This document shows, piece after piece, positions 27,311-36,716 of a stretch of 64,000 bases of DNA. Under the pieces are notes generated by a model. The model was not told the origin of the DNA and did no database searches. It saw only the letters and a list, made by a program, of their open reading frames with translations. Within the stretch, counting starts at the first letter, position 1, and every line of letters begins with the position of its first letter. Source of the DNA: Dehalococcoidia bacterium UBA1328 (lineage in GTDB: Bacteria; Chloroflexota; Dehalococcoidia; Lucifugimonadales; Lucifugimonadaceae); assembly GCA_002306815.1 (NCBI GenBank), contig DBTA01000022.1:62001-126000 (forward strand), written 5' to 3'. The position numbers and the translations under genes are program-made.

Positions 27311-27771
27311 AGATCAGGGCGTTTCGCCCAGCTGACCTAGACTAGATTCTGGGGATAGCAGTTGCGGCGTGGCAGCCAATATTTGATTCAGCGCGGGAAA
27401 TCGTCGGCGACGAGCTATTTGAGCCAGTTTCGCCAGACGCAAAGTCGCGTAAACGGAATAGTGTCGCTAAAGAGTGTCAAGCTGAGGATCCTATAGAGGT
27501 TTGGGTTGCAGAGATAGATTCCGAGATCGCAAGGTTCATAACCGTTAAAATGAACTACGACGAAGGGGTTGCTGAAATCGGCAACAACGCCATCGCTACG
27601 AAATTTCACGGCAGAGGATTAGGAACGCAAATGTACCGATTCGTCCTCTAACTTATTCGAAGCAGTGGAAAGAAAACCGCTATCGTCACGACCGGAAATG
27701 ACGACGCCTATGCTCCTGCGAAGAGGGCTTACGAGACTGTTGTTTTTTTGGCACCACTCGGGTCGGTTTAG
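27307..27771 (+). pseudogene. Broken GNAT N-acetyltransferase gene
   Basis: The frame from GTG 27307 reads a GNAT domain: IRAFRPADLD at the start, DPIEVWVAEID in the middle, and the acetyl-CoA loop FHGRGLGTQMYRFVL near residues 100-114. The ending is DDAYAPAKRAYETV. It is interrupted by TAG at 27343-27345 (codon 13) and TAA at 27649-27651, with no frameshift. The first base overlaps the end of the preceding pseudogene. The substrate of the original enzyme cannot be told. Confidence 0.78.
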
Positions 27772-27818
27772 TACCACATAGGGCTGTAATCCGTCGTCGA
27801 ATCAATCGATACTGTTCC

Positions 27819-28238
27819 TTGATTGATGCCGCTTCAACAAACAGCGCCGGATGGATTACAAGGAAACGATCGCATATGGATCAGTTGATGATCGACATAG
27901 AAGACAACGATAACTGCGGATATTTCCCGATCCAGGTTTTCGAAACTCAAAGCGAGCCGCAAACCGGGTCGGCAATCACTGTTCCGGGTATCCCCGACAG
28001 TGATGAACCGCACATCGTCGTAGGGTGGTCTTCTGACAACGGCGGTGGACCCTGCGAAGTGTCCGCAGTCACCGTGGGAGATTCTGGATCTGGACAGGCG
28101 GTGATGATCTATGGCGGGGATCACGGAATCCGTTTAAAACCATCATCATCTACCACGCCGTGGAACCTTGAATCGCCCGATCAAATTGGTGAGCCGTACT
28201 TGTTGTTAGAGACCTCACTAGAACTCGTCTTTTCATAA
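27819..28238 (+). CDS. Hypothetical protein, possibly a gene remnant
   Basis: An open frame of up to 139 codons from TTG 27819; ATG 27876 (MDQLMIDIEDNDNCGYFPIQ) is the more likely start. I do not recognise the product. It is acidic, Gly/Ser-rich and beta-like, with two Cys (in NCGYFP and PCEVS) and no membrane segment. The frame also stays open some way upstream without a start, and it follows two pseudogenes, so it may be the intact tail of a third broken gene. Function unknown. Confidence 0.4.
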   Translation: MIDAASTNSAGWITRKRSHMDQLMIDIEDNDNCGYFPIQVFETQSEPQTGSAITVPGIPDSDEPHIVVGWSSDNGGGPCEVSAVTVGDSGSGQAVMIYGGDHGIRLKPSSSTTPWNLESPDQIGEPYLLLETSLELVFS

Positions 28239-28287
28239 TCGCTCACATGCGAAATTAAGAGGCCTTCTGAATTGACCTTTCGGACTG

Positions 28288-28315
28288 TTGACACTCAAAA
28301 ATCCCTCGTGATAGT
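28288..28315 (+). promoter_or_regulatory. Candidate promoter of the alternative complex III operon
   Basis: A perfect TTGACA (28288-28293) followed after 16 bases by GATAGT (28310-28315), about 100 bases upstream of the first gene of the operon. The -10 match is only partial. Confidence 0.4.
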
Positions 28316-28412
28316 TTTCACTTGCGTTAATATTGAAAGGCAGGCGCCGTTCATCCTCGTTCGCAATTTGTCCTGCTTGTATTTATTGAATAGGGAGCTC
28401 TGTTAGTAGGGT

Positions 28413-28703
28413 ATGGATCCTAAACCGCTAACCACGGCCGAATGGGCTGAAGTCGGTACGGCACTTAAGTTTTTGTGGCTTGCCTTGGGCTTTGCACTCA
28501 TCGCTGGTCCATCTCTACTCACAGCACACGCAATCATCCCTTCAGTGGTCGACACGAAGACGGTCGCTGCGAAGTGGTCTCGATTCAGGGCTCCGTTGTA
28601 CGTTGTTGGAATCATATGTGTAATCGGCATTTTTGCTTCGCTTTACATGGCTTCCGAGAACACCGATTTCCTACATCGCACTTACTCACGGTGGTGGCAG
28701 TAG
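28413..28703 (+). CDS. Small two-helix membrane protein at the head of the ACIII operon
   Basis: A 96-residue protein with two predicted membrane helices (residues about 20-42 and 60-82), a short polar N-terminus and a C-terminal tail ending in RTYSRWWQ. I recognise no family. As the first gene of the block encoding the alternative complex III subunits, it may be an accessory or assembly subunit of that complex, comparable in size to ActG/ActH, but homology is not shown. ATG 28413 follows a weak ribosome site. Confidence 0.7.
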   Translation: MDPKPLTTAEWAEVGTALKFLWLALGFALIAGPSLLTAHAIIPSVVDTKTVAAKWSRFRAPLYVVGIICVIGIFASLYMASENTDFLHRTYSRWWQ

Positions 28704-28764
28704 AAATCTGCCCCACTTCTACGTTTATTAGCTAGCTTCGGCTTGCTCGGACTGGAAAGAACGC

Positions 28765-29466
28765 TTGGCGTCGGAAAACGATAACTCGAACTCCTCATCG
28801 TCCTTACCAAGGATGCTGGTGCCGGTACTTGCTATTGGTGGTCTAGGAGTAGTTGCGGTAATTGGTGCTGTCGCAGCATTCATAATCACAGCTTGGATTG
28901 GTCAGCCAGTTCCAGTTCTTGGATTTGAACAGACTTACGATCAACCGATCGACTTCCCGCACACGATCCACGCTTCGCTCGAACAGCTCGATCACGTCGC
29001 CGCTGACGGCTCGAGGATGGAAGGTCTCGGCCTCGACTGTACTTTCTGCCACCGCACAGTAACCACACAGGCGAACGCTGGTGTTCCACCTGTTAGTTTC
29101 TGTGCCACATGTCACCAAGTGATCGGTGCCGCAGACAACGAACAGATCAATATCCTTCGTGATGCAGCAGACATCATTGGCGATGACGGCACCGAGCCAG
29201 TGGACTGGAAGCGTGTCCACCGACTTCCCGATCACGTTCGATTCGTTCACGAACCCCACATTCGTTATCTAACGGCCAACCCGTCAGAGGTGAAGAACTC
29301 AACTGATGGAGTGAAAACTGGACCATCCGGAGTATGTTCAACTTGCCACGGCAACGTTGCAGCCATGGAGCAGGTCGCGCAGGTCGAACCTTTGAAGATG
29401 GGACAGTGTGTTGACTGCCACCGTGACAACGGTGCGCCGACTGACTGTGCCGCATGTCACTACTAG
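28765..29466 (+). CDS. actA: Pentaheme cytochrome c subunit of alternative complex III (ActA)
   Basis: A 233-residue protein with one N-terminal membrane anchor (residues about 17-44) and five c-type heme motifs, CxxCH at residues 92, 113, 191, 215 and 228. This matches ActA, the pentaheme electron carrier of alternative complex III, a quinol:electron-acceptor oxidoreductase that replaces the bc1 complex. The start is TTG 28765, with GGAAAGA upstream. The order and neighbours (ActB, NrfD-like, DUF3341, monoheme cytochrome) support the call. Confidence 0.92.
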   Translation: MASENDNSNSSSSLPRMLVPVLAIGGLGVVAVIGAVAAFIITAWIGQPVPVLGFEQTYDQPIDFPHTIHASLEQLDHVAADGSRMEGLGLDCTFCHRTVTTQANAGVPPVSFCATCHQVIGAADNEQINILRDAADIIGDDGTEPVDWKRVHRLPDHVRFVHEPHIRYLTANPSEVKNSTDGVKTGPSGVCSTCHGNVAAMEQVAQVEPLKMGQCVDCHRDNGAPTDCAACHY

Positions 29467-29552
29467 GCCAATCAGGACTTATCTAAGCATCCAAACGGGA
29501 CAAACCCAGTCGCATCTTCAAAACTCGCGACACCAGGAACAGCACTGACCAG

Positions 29553-31865
29553 ATGAAGCTAAATCGACGAGAATTCCTAGCGCTTACCGGAAAGACGGCC
29601 GCCGGAGCTGTGATCTTCGCAGCCTGTGGTTTACCTGAGCGTGAGCTAATTGTTCAGAGCCCTGTAGACCTTCCAGAAGACCTGGTTCGAGGTGAAGACA
29701 CCTGGTATGCCACGTCGATGGGCGATTTCTCAAACGGTGACGGTGTTCTTATCCGAGTCGTGCAGGGCCGTGCAAAGCGAATTCAGGGAAATCCTGACCA
29801 CCCGATTACTCTAGGTAAGTCGACCGCACGCTACGACGCCGCACTGCAGATCCTATACCACCCCGACCGTATCGAGTCTCCTCAAATTCGCTACTCCAAA
29901 AGTGGAAACCTCGCTTCGGCTTCTTGGGACGCTGCTGAAGAACGATTTGAGCAGGCACTCGCAAATGCCGATGGAGGACTAACAGTTGTAACCAACCCAA
30001 TCCGAGGAAGCCTCGGACTCGTTGCCAGTAAGTTCGCTGCACAGTTCAACGGCAAGCACATGGCGTTCGACCCTGTTGAACAAGGTGTTCACCACGGTGC
30101 CGTGAAGTCGGTTCTTGGACATGACCAGCTTCCTACATATGACATAGGTCACGCCCACACAGTCCTCTCTTTCGGAGCTGATTGGCTTGGAACATGGGGG
30201 GCACCAACCGGATTTGGTGTCAAGTACGGTGAGTTCCGAGAGCAAGAGCACCGTGGCTACTTTATCCACGCCGAGCCTCGTATGTCTCTTACCGCAGCAG
30301 CAGCCGACCTTTGGCTCGCTCCGGTTCCTGGTTCTGAGGGATACCTCGCCCTGGGTATAGCGTCGGAGATCATTGATGAAGGTCTTGCCAGCCCACAGAA
30401 CGTTGCAGCATTTGAGGCGGCAATCCCCGGCGGATTGAGCGGTATTTCTCTCGACGACGTTTCAGCACGAACTGGTGTTGATGTCGACCGAATCAAGAAA
30501 GCAGCTCACCACTTCGCTGAGGCAACTCCTTCGGTTGCATTTGGTGGTGGATCTGCCGGAGCTCACACGAACGGTAGCTTCAACCTTGGTGCAATCTACG
30601 CTTTGAACATCCTCGTTGGAGCCGTTGATACCAAGGGTGGAATCGTTTCGAACCCGGGTTCTGCACTTGATGAGCTCCCAGCGTCGGCAACAGGTGCATC
30701 ATTCGCTGCCTGGGAAGAAGAACTCGCTCAGTGGCGTGCGGGCAACGTGGAAACCGTCATCATTCGTGGTGCCGATCTCGTCCACGGAATGCCAAACTCG
30801 GTAGCCGTTCAAGAGGCTCTTGAGCAAGTTCCAAATGTAATTGTCTTTGGCGCAATCCACGACGACACGATGGACTACGCCGACCTTGTTCTTCCGGAAG
30901 AAACATTCCTCGAGTCATGGGGAACAGAAATTCCGGAGCCAGGTCCGGGCTATCAGGTCGTTGGGACGCAGCAGCCTGTCGTTGGTCCGACAGTTTCATA
31001 TGACGAGTCTGGACTCATCAGTGACGCTCGAGGATTCGGTGACGTACTCCTCGCCATGTCCGACGGTTCATACGGCCGAAACATGGAAGGCGTCGTTCGA
31101 AGCGCCCTTTCTGATCTTCACTCAACCGGACGTGGTTCAGTGTCAGCTTCTTCGGCAGCTTTGTTCTCGAACGGTGCACTTCAGCGTGGCGGATGGTGGG
31201 ACACCAAAGAAAGCGGTGAAAGCACTATTGGTAGAGTAGCGGCTTCTGCTAAAAGCGCTCAATACTCCGCTACCGATTCACTCGGTGAGGGCAGCGACTT
31301 CCATCTCATTCCTTTCCATTCGAACTCTTTGTATGACGGTCGTCTCGCTTCCACGCCATGGGCGCAGCAGACTCCCGACCCAATTTCATCTGCTTCATGG
31401 TCAACCTGGGCAGAGATAAATAGCGAGCAGGCAGATGGTCTCGGCATCAGAGAAGGCGACGTACTCCTAATTCGATCCACCTCAGGTGAAATCGAAGCTC
31501 TTGCATATCCACATCCTGGTGTTCGACCTGGAGTGATTGGTATCCCCATAGGTCAAGGTCACCTCAACGGTGGTCGATACGCCGAAGACCGTGGGTCTAA
31601 TGTTCTTTCAATTCTTGTAGACGAAAAGGATTCTGAAACCGGCGCGCTGGCATGGGCTGCTACTCAAGTACGAGTTCAGCGTATGGGGCGTCGAGTCAAG
31701 GTTCCTAAGTTTGAAGGGAATGTCGAAGCCCGACCTATCGAGCCAGGTGTACCGGTTCTGGTTGTTGGTATAGGTGAATCTGCTGAGCACGCTCAGGAAG
31801 AGAACCACCACGAATACCAGAAACAGTTCATCGGCAAGGACAAGGAGGCTGAAGCACATGACTAA
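29553..31865 (+). CDS. actB: ACIII subunit ActB1: molybdopterin-oxidoreductase-like protein
   Basis: A 770-residue protein with a Tat signal (RREFLALTG, residues 5-13) running into a lipobox-like FAAC with Cys25. A large domain of the molybdopterin oxidoreductase fold follows. The N-terminal Fe-S Cys motif typical of such enzymes is absent (the aligned stretch is GDFSNGDGVLIRVVQGRAK), as in ActB, where no molybdenum cofactor is bound. It is a structural part of the peripheral arm. In the best-studied complexes this domain is fused to the Fe-S domain; here the two are separate genes 48 bases apart. Confidence 0.9.
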   Translation: MKLNRREFLALTGKTAAGAVIFAACGLPERELIVQSPVDLPEDLVRGEDTWYATSMGDFSNGDGVLIRVVQGRAKRIQGNPDHPITLGKSTARYDAALQILYHPDRIESPQIRYSKSGNLASASWDAAEERFEQALANADGGLTVVTNPIRGSLGLVASKFAAQFNGKHMAFDPVEQGVHHGAVKSVLGHDQLPTYDIGHAHTVLSFGADWLGTWGAPTGFGVKYGEFREQEHRGYFIHAEPRMSLTAAAADLWLAPVPGSEGYLALGIASEIIDEGLASPQNVAAFEAAIPGGLSGISLDDVSARTGVDVDRIKKAAHHFAEATPSVAFGGGSAGAHTNGSFNLGAIYALNILVGAVDTKGGIVSNPGSALDELPASATGASFAAWEEELAQWRAGNVETVIIRGADLVHGMPNSVAVQEALEQVPNVIVFGAIHDDTMDYADLVLPEETFLESWGTEIPEPGPGYQVVGTQQPVVGPTVSYDESGLISDARGFGDVLLAMSDGSYGRNMEGVVRSALSDLHSTGRGSVSASSAALFSNGALQRGGWWDTKESGESTIGRVAASAKSAQYSATDSLGEGSDFHLIPFHSNSLYDGRLASTPWAQQTPDPISSASWSTWAEINSEQADGLGIREGDVLLIRSTSGEIEALAYPHPGVRPGVIGIPIGQGHLNGGRYAEDRGSNVLSILVDEKDSETGALAWAATQVRVQRMGRRVKVPKFEGNVEARPIEPGVPVLVVGIGESAEHAQEENHHEYQKQFIGKDKEAEAHD

Positions 31866-31913
31866 TTCGCAGGTGGAGTGCCGCCTTGAACTTACTTCAG
31901 GGGCAGTAGCGTA

Positions 31914-32660
31914 ATGACAACAGCTGAATTTGGTGCCCACAACTGGGGGATGGTCGTCGATGTCGATAAGTGCATCGGCTGCAACGCATGTGTAATCGCA
32001 TGTCAGGCAGAAAACAACATCCCCATCAACACACAGGATCGAGTTGAACGCGCACGAACAATTTCGTGGATTCGCGTTGAGCGTTACTGGGAGGGCGACT
32101 TCCCCGACGCTAAGGCACGCTTCATCCCGATCATGTGTCAGCATTGTGAGAACGCTCCGTGTGAGCCGGTTTGCCCGGTTTACGCCACGTATCACAATGC
32201 TGAAGGCCTGAACGTACAGGTGTACAACCGATGTGTCGGTACTCGATACTGCGCAAACGGTTGTCCTTACATTGTTCGATTCTTCAACTACTGGGAGCCA
32301 GTGTGGCCGGAGTCGCTCCGAAACCACCTTAACCCTGATGTAACCATCCGAAGCCGTGGAATCATGGAAAAGTGCAGCTTCTGCGTGCAGCGAATCCGAC
32401 GTACTTCACGCACCGCTCGAAGTGAAGGTCGAGAGATCGCCGATGGCGAAGCTCAGACAGCGTGCTCATCGGCTTGCCCGACTAGTGCACTAAACTTCGG
32501 TAACTTCAATGACCCGAATAGCAAGGTGTCGAAGATGAAGGAAGACAAGCGTCACTACACGCTTCTCGACCAGTTCGGAACCGACCCTAACGTTATTTAC
32601 CTAGCTAAGATCGATGCCGACAAGAAGGTTGGCGCAGGAGAACATGCATCGCATGGCTAG
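31914..32660 (+). CDS. ACIII subunit ActB2: ferredoxin-type iron-sulfur protein
   Basis: A 248-residue Fe-S protein of the DmsB/NrfC type with four cluster-binding Cys groups: CIGCNACVIAC (residues 20-30), CQHCENAPCEPVC, CVGTRYCANGCPY and CSFCVQRI with a later ACSSACP. It would pass electrons between the membrane quinol site and the heme subunits. No own signal peptide, so it probably rides out with the Tat-targeted ActB1. Its stop overlaps the start of the next gene. Confidence 0.92.
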   Translation: MTTAEFGAHNWGMVVDVDKCIGCNACVIACQAENNIPINTQDRVERARTISWIRVERYWEGDFPDAKARFIPIMCQHCENAPCEPVCPVYATYHNAEGLNVQVYNRCVGTRYCANGCPYIVRFFNYWEPVWPESLRNHLNPDVTIRSRGIMEKCSFCVQRIRRTSRTARSEGREIADGEAQTACSSACPTSALNFGNFNDPNSKVSKMKEDKRHYTLLDQFGTDPNVIYLAKIDADKKVGAGEHASHG

Positions 32661-34056
32661 TGAAGCTGTAGCACACGAGTCTGAGCATCACGCACCGCCT
32701 CCCAAGGTGGATGCGGACGTCGTTGCCAGAGAGCTTATTGCCACCACCACTAACGCTAGTGTTCGGTTCAAGGCGATCGCATGGACCCTCGGTATCCTCG
32801 GTGTTATCGGAATCGTCGCTCTGATTCTTAAGTGGGTCAACGATGGTGACGACAGCACGAAGTGGGGTTACGTCGCAACTATCGTTTCTTTCTTGCTTGC
32901 CGTTTGCGGTGGTGCACCTATGGTCGCCATGGCGCCGGTCATGGCAAAAGCCAACTGGGTTCGGCCTGTAACACGCCTCGCTGCGCTGTTCTCATTCGGT
33001 AGCGTGGTGACGATCATCATGCTGATCCCGCTAGTTGCGCTTCTCCCACCGCTGGTGACTGAAGGCGCACGACGACGATCTATCTGGTTCGAAGCTCCTG
33101 ACTACGCTCCACACATTTGGTCGGTAGTTGGCCTTCTTCTTCTTGCCCTCACGGGAATCATGCTGTTCTACTCGGCAGCGATCCCAGACTTTGCTTCAAT
33201 GCGTGACCACGCCACCGGTTGGCGTCAGCGCTTGGGCAAGCGACTTGCCCGTGGATGGGTTGGAACCGATGTTCAGTGGCGGACGCTCCGCATGCGAATC
33301 GGCATGTTCGGCACGTTCTACTTCCTGATCCTGGTGTTCGTAACGTTCCTGATTTCGACTGACTACGGTCAGAGCGTAATCCCGGGTTCGCGTGACGCTA
33401 TTTACCCGATGTCGCTAACCATCTCGTCCTTCCAGGGCGGTGTGGCAGCACTCGTTATCGCTCTTTACTTCGCACGAAAGTGGATGGGACTTGAGAAGTT
33501 CGTTCACCTCGACGCATTCTGGTCGCTGAGCCGATTGCTCTTCGCACTAACACTGCTCTGGGTTTACTTCTTCTATTCATCGTTCATAGTGTTCTGGTAC
33601 GGACGTTCTGCGAACGACATTGCGACTCTCGATCTTCTAATTCGTGGTCCGATGATCTACGCCTTCATTGCCGGTGCGATCTTGATCTGGTTCGTCCCAT
33701 GGTGGATTCTCATATGGAACCGAGTTCGACGCGGTACTTCTGCAATGGTTGTTGGTTCGTTCATCATCCTAATCGGACTTCTGCTCGACCGAGCACGATA
33801 CTTTGTGTCGGCATGGTCGGTACCGCAGGATCAGATTCACCAGAAGTGGTTGAAGGTAGTACCGGAAACCTACTTCCCGAACATTTACGACATTCTGATC
33901 ATGGTTGGAGCAATTTCACTTGCTGCTGTGATCATCATGCTGATGACTCGTGTCATCCCGGTTCTGTCGGTATGGCAGGTACAGGAATTCAACCTTCTAT
34001 CAAAACCAATCAGGTACGTTCGTGGTCACGCTACTCTCGTAGCAAAGCCTGACTAA
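32644..34056 (+). CDS. NrfD-like membrane subunit of ACIII (ActC/ActF family), first copy
   Basis: About 470 residues with eight to ten membrane helices and a His/Pro-rich N-terminus. It belongs to the NrfD/PsrC family, which forms quinol-binding membrane subunits. Compared with the next gene it lacks the HAGRPWR motif, so it is more like the ActF-type second membrane subunit. Candidate starts are ATG 32644 and ATG 32653, both overlapping the end of the Fe-S gene; an AGGAG lies at 32636-32640. A further in-frame start at 32614 is less likely. Confidence 0.8.
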   Translation: MHRMASEAVAHESEHHAPPPKVDADVVARELIATTTNASVRFKAIAWTLGILGVIGIVALILKWVNDGDDSTKWGYVATIVSFLLAVCGGAPMVAMAPVMAKANWVRPVTRLAALFSFGSVVTIIMLIPLVALLPPLVTEGARRRSIWFEAPDYAPHIWSVVGLLLLALTGIMLFYSAAIPDFASMRDHATGWRQRLGKRLARGWVGTDVQWRTLRMRIGMFGTFYFLILVFVTFLISTDYGQSVIPGSRDAIYPMSLTISSFQGGVAALVIALYFARKWMGLEKFVHLDAFWSLSRLLFALTLLWVYFFYSSFIVFWYGRSANDIATLDLLIRGPMIYAFIAGAILIWFVPWWILIWNRVRRGTSAMVVGSFIILIGLLLDRARYFVSAWSVPQDQIHQKWLKVVPETYFPNIYDILIMVGAISLAAVIIMLMTRVIPVLSVWQVQEFNLLSKPIRYVRGHATLVAKPD

Positions 34057-34110
34057 TTAGTAACGAATCTGCTTAAATCTGACGCATATCAACAGGTAAC
34101 TGACTAACAG

Positions 34111-35490
34111 ATGCAACAGCGACGAGAACTAGATCAGGTCTATACCAACCGTAAACTCCTAAACGGTCAGTTGGACACGCCCAAGTGGTGGGCTCCAACT
34201 GTCACGATTCTGGGTATCGGTGTGGTAATCGGCCTGTTCGTTATCGCAACGATGATCAACAAAGGTCTTGGTGTAACCGGACTCGGTCGACCTGTTTACT
34301 GGGGTCTGTTCATAACGACCTTCGTTTTCTGGGTTGGTATTTCTCACGCTGGAATTATGATTTCGGCCATTCTTCGTCTTACCCAGGCAGAATGGCGCAG
34401 ACCGGTTACAAGAGCAGCTGAACTACTTACGGTTTTCTCGCTTCTTACGGCTCTCGTATTTCCTCTGATTCACGCTGGTCGACCATGGCGAATCGCTTAC
34501 TGGATTCTTCCTTACGACGTTGCCCGTGGAATCTATCCAAACATTCGATCACCGCTGATCATGGATCCCGTTGCGATTAGCACATACCTGACAGGTTCAA
34601 CCCTGTTCCTGTACGTCGCGTTGCTGCCGGACCTTGGAAACCTTCGTGACCGCACTACCGGCTGGAAGAATGCCATGTACACGGTGCTGGCTCTTGGCTG
34701 GAGAGGTAACCCTCGACAGTGGAAGATGCAGACCGTTGGTGGAATCCTTCTTTCGGCATTGATGCTCCCGATTTTCGTATCGGTGCACTCAATCGTTTCG
34801 TGGGACTTTGCTGTAGCTTCAGCGGTTGAAGGCTGGCATTCGACAATCTTTGCGCCTTACTTCGTTATCGGTGCTGTGCACTCAGGTGTGTCGGCTGTGG
34901 TGACGATGATGGCTCTGATGCGCTGGCTTTGGGGTTGGGATGACTTCATCCGCCCTGAGCACTTCGATGCTCTGGCTCGACTGCTCATCGTTGTGGCAAC
35001 AGGCTGGCTTGGATTCACGTTCCTTGAGCTAATCTTCGCTCTGTATGGACAGGATGCTCCAGAAATTGCGCTCCGTGAGATGCAGATTCTGACCTGGCCT
35101 TGGAACATGCTGTTCATCATCTTCCTGTTGACCGGTTATCTGATTCCAGTACCCATGTGGCTATTCAAAAGAGTTCGAACCAACATCGCCCTGATGTTTT
35201 GGACTTCGATTCTCGTGAACATTGGCATGTGGCTTGAGCGATTCCTGATCATCGTGCCTGGACTGGCGCGCAGGACTCCGTTTGTTTACACATGGGAGGC
35301 TTACCGCCCAAGTGCTGTCGAGTGGACCATTCTGATTTGGTCGTTCGCATGGGTAACACTCCTGATGTTGTTATTCTCCAGGTTCTTCCCTCTAGTACCG
35401 TTGTTCGAGCAGAAGGAAAGCCAGGTATTTACTGATGATGTAATGATTGGTCGGGCGAAGGTTCCGGCCATCGTTAGGGAAGCTGAGTAG
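34111..35490 (+). CDS. actC: NrfD-like membrane subunit of ACIII (ActC)
   Basis: A 459-residue polytopic NrfD/PsrC-type protein with about ten helices. The block HAGRPWRIAYWILPYD followed by PNIRSPLIMDPVAISTY near residues 120-150 is typical of ActC. It is the likely quinol-oxidising membrane subunit. It lies 54 bases after the first NrfD-like gene, giving the pair of related membrane subunits found in alternative complex III. Confidence 0.88.
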   Translation: MQQRRELDQVYTNRKLLNGQLDTPKWWAPTVTILGIGVVIGLFVIATMINKGLGVTGLGRPVYWGLFITTFVFWVGISHAGIMISAILRLTQAEWRRPVTRAAELLTVFSLLTALVFPLIHAGRPWRIAYWILPYDVARGIYPNIRSPLIMDPVAISTYLTGSTLFLYVALLPDLGNLRDRTTGWKNAMYTVLALGWRGNPRQWKMQTVGGILLSALMLPIFVSVHSIVSWDFAVASAVEGWHSTIFAPYFVIGAVHSGVSAVVTMMALMRWLWGWDDFIRPEHFDALARLLIVVATGWLGFTFLELIFALYGQDAPEIALREMQILTWPWNMLFIIFLLTGYLIPVPMWLFKRVRTNIALMFWTSILVNIGMWLERFLIIVPGLARRTPFVYTWEAYRPSAVEWTILIWSFAWVTLLMLLFSRFFPLVPLFEQKESQVFTDDVMIGRAKVPAIVREAE

Positions 35491-35501
35491 AGGATCTTCT
35501 G

Positions 35502-36008
35502 ATGACTACGAGTATTCTTGGCCTGTTTCAGCAGCCCGAACCCGCCGCGGATGCGATGGACGGGCTGAAGGAAGCTGGATTCGAACTAGGCACTTTCGAT
35601 GTGTTGACTGGTACTCCGTACCCGGAAGGCGCTTTCGGTGAGCATGTACCGCAGCACCGACTATTCCGCTTCCCTGCATTTGGAGCAATCATCGGTTTCA
35701 CGCTGTCGATTTTCCTGACAGCAGTGACTCAGCTCGCATACCCGTTAGTGACCGGTGGTAAGCCGATCCTTTCTATTTTCGCGATGCTTATCATCATGTA
35801 CGAAATGACAATGCTTGCAGGTGTCATCGCAACTGTAATAGGAATCATCTTCGAATCTCGACTGCCGAACCTTAAACCCGGTGTTTACGATACTCGAATT
35901 ACCGAGGGATGGATCGGCGTGGTTATTACGTTCGATGACGACGCAAAGGTTTCGGAAGCAGAAAGCGTGCTCAATAAGGCAGGAGCTCTGGAGATAAAGC
36001 ACGCGTAA
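35502..36008 (+). CDS. actD: ACIII subunit ActD (DUF3341)
   Basis: A 168-residue DUF3341 protein: a soluble alpha/beta N-terminus beginning SILGLFQQPEPAADAMDGLKE, two membrane helices (about 60-80 and 95-117) and a short ferredoxin-like C-terminus. This is the membrane-anchoring subunit ActD of alternative complex III. It overlaps the next gene by one base (TAATG). Confidence 0.9.
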   Translation: MTTSILGLFQQPEPAADAMDGLKEAGFELGTFDVLTGTPYPEGAFGEHVPQHRLFRFPAFGAIIGFTLSIFLTAVTQLAYPLVTGGKPILSIFAMLIIMYEMTMLAGVIATVIGIIFESRLPNLKPGVYDTRITEGWIGVVITFDDDAKVSEAESVLNKAGALEIKHA

Positions 36009-36604
36009 TGACTGTGTTCCTAGCAAATATTAAAAGAATGTTTACAAGACGCTCAATACTGGTTGTTTGCCTGCTCATGCTCGCCAGCGTTTCGGTGTCT
36101 GCGTGTGCTATTCAGGAAACTAATACTTACCCCGTGGAAACATTCTCTGAGATGCACTATGCGCAGTCTCATAAGGCGCAAGAGCCACCTCGTCTTGCCC
36201 CTCCGGCAGACTCTGTGGCATTCCAGACTGCCGGTGACGCTGACGATGTGTTGAACGTACCGGACAAGCAGGAACGTGATTACGATCCGGCTGTTGCAGG
36301 AAACCTCTACCAGGTCAACTGCGCTGTTTGCCACGGTGTGAGCGGTTTGGGTGACGGCAAAGCAGTTCGGCACATCACTTCGAATGACAGTTATTGGACG
36401 ACGACCAACGGTTCACCTTACAAGGCACCGCCTAACCTTGTTGAGTCGGCAACTAATCGACTTACAGAACCAGAAATGATGTACTCGTTTGTCTCGGGTT
36501 GGAACGGACCTGTGATGCCGACATTTGGCAAACTGCTGTCTGAGGAAGATATTCGTGACATCGTCACTTACATCTTTGATGATACAAACGGTCTTAGTAA
36601 GTAG
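36008..36604 (+). CDS. actE: ACIII monoheme cytochrome c subunit (ActE)
   Basis: A 198-residue lipoprotein-type cytochrome c. The signal ends at a lipobox-like SVSAC (Cys33). A single heme site CAVCH is at residues 105-109, and MPTFGKLLSEEDI near the C-terminus supplies the probable axial Met. It matches ActE, the monoheme exit of alternative complex III towards a cytochrome oxidase; no oxidase gene is in the window. Last gene of the operon, followed by a strong terminator. Confidence 0.9.
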   Translation: MTVFLANIKRMFTRRSILVVCLLMLASVSVSACAIQETNTYPVETFSEMHYAQSHKAQEPPRLAPPADSVAFQTAGDADDVLNVPDKQERDYDPAVAGNLYQVNCAVCHGVSGLGDGKAVRHITSNDSYWTTTNGSPYKAPPNLVESATNRLTEPEMMYSFVSGWNGPVMPTFGKLLSEEDIRDIVTYIFDDTNGLSK

Positions 36605-36642
36605 ATTCGTCGCTGATAACGAAATAGGTTTTATTGAATCAA

Positions 36643-36671
36643 GGTGCGGCAAGTTGCCGCACCATTTTTTT
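36643..36671 (+). terminator. Rho-independent terminator of the ACIII operon
   Basis: A perfect GC-rich stem GGTGCGGCA / TGCCGCACC with a 3-base loop, followed by ATTTTTTT. It separates the ACIII genes from the cytochrome c maturation genes. Confidence 0.93.
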
Positions 36672-36716
36672 AGCCCCTGTATTGATTGGGGCTCCCTGGA
36701 CGGGGAAAGATTGGTT

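Noticed and set aside
25982..27651. Several in-frame TAA/TAG codons could mean stop-codon reassignment or readthrough.
   Set aside because: Confident genes in the window end with TAA, TAG and TGA at the expected places (for example hisA with TAG, hisIE with TAA), and the neighbouring gdhA wreck also carries frameshifts. Decay explains the stops better.
31608..32327. A 239-codon minus-strand frame opposite actB1/actB2.
   Set aside because: It spans the junction of two well-supported plus-strand genes and has no recognisable domain or ribosome site.
36525..36716. A 64-codon in-frame extension of ccmH.
   Set aside because: It starts inside actE and crosses the strong terminator at 36643-36671. 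The family start and ribosome site fit 36717.
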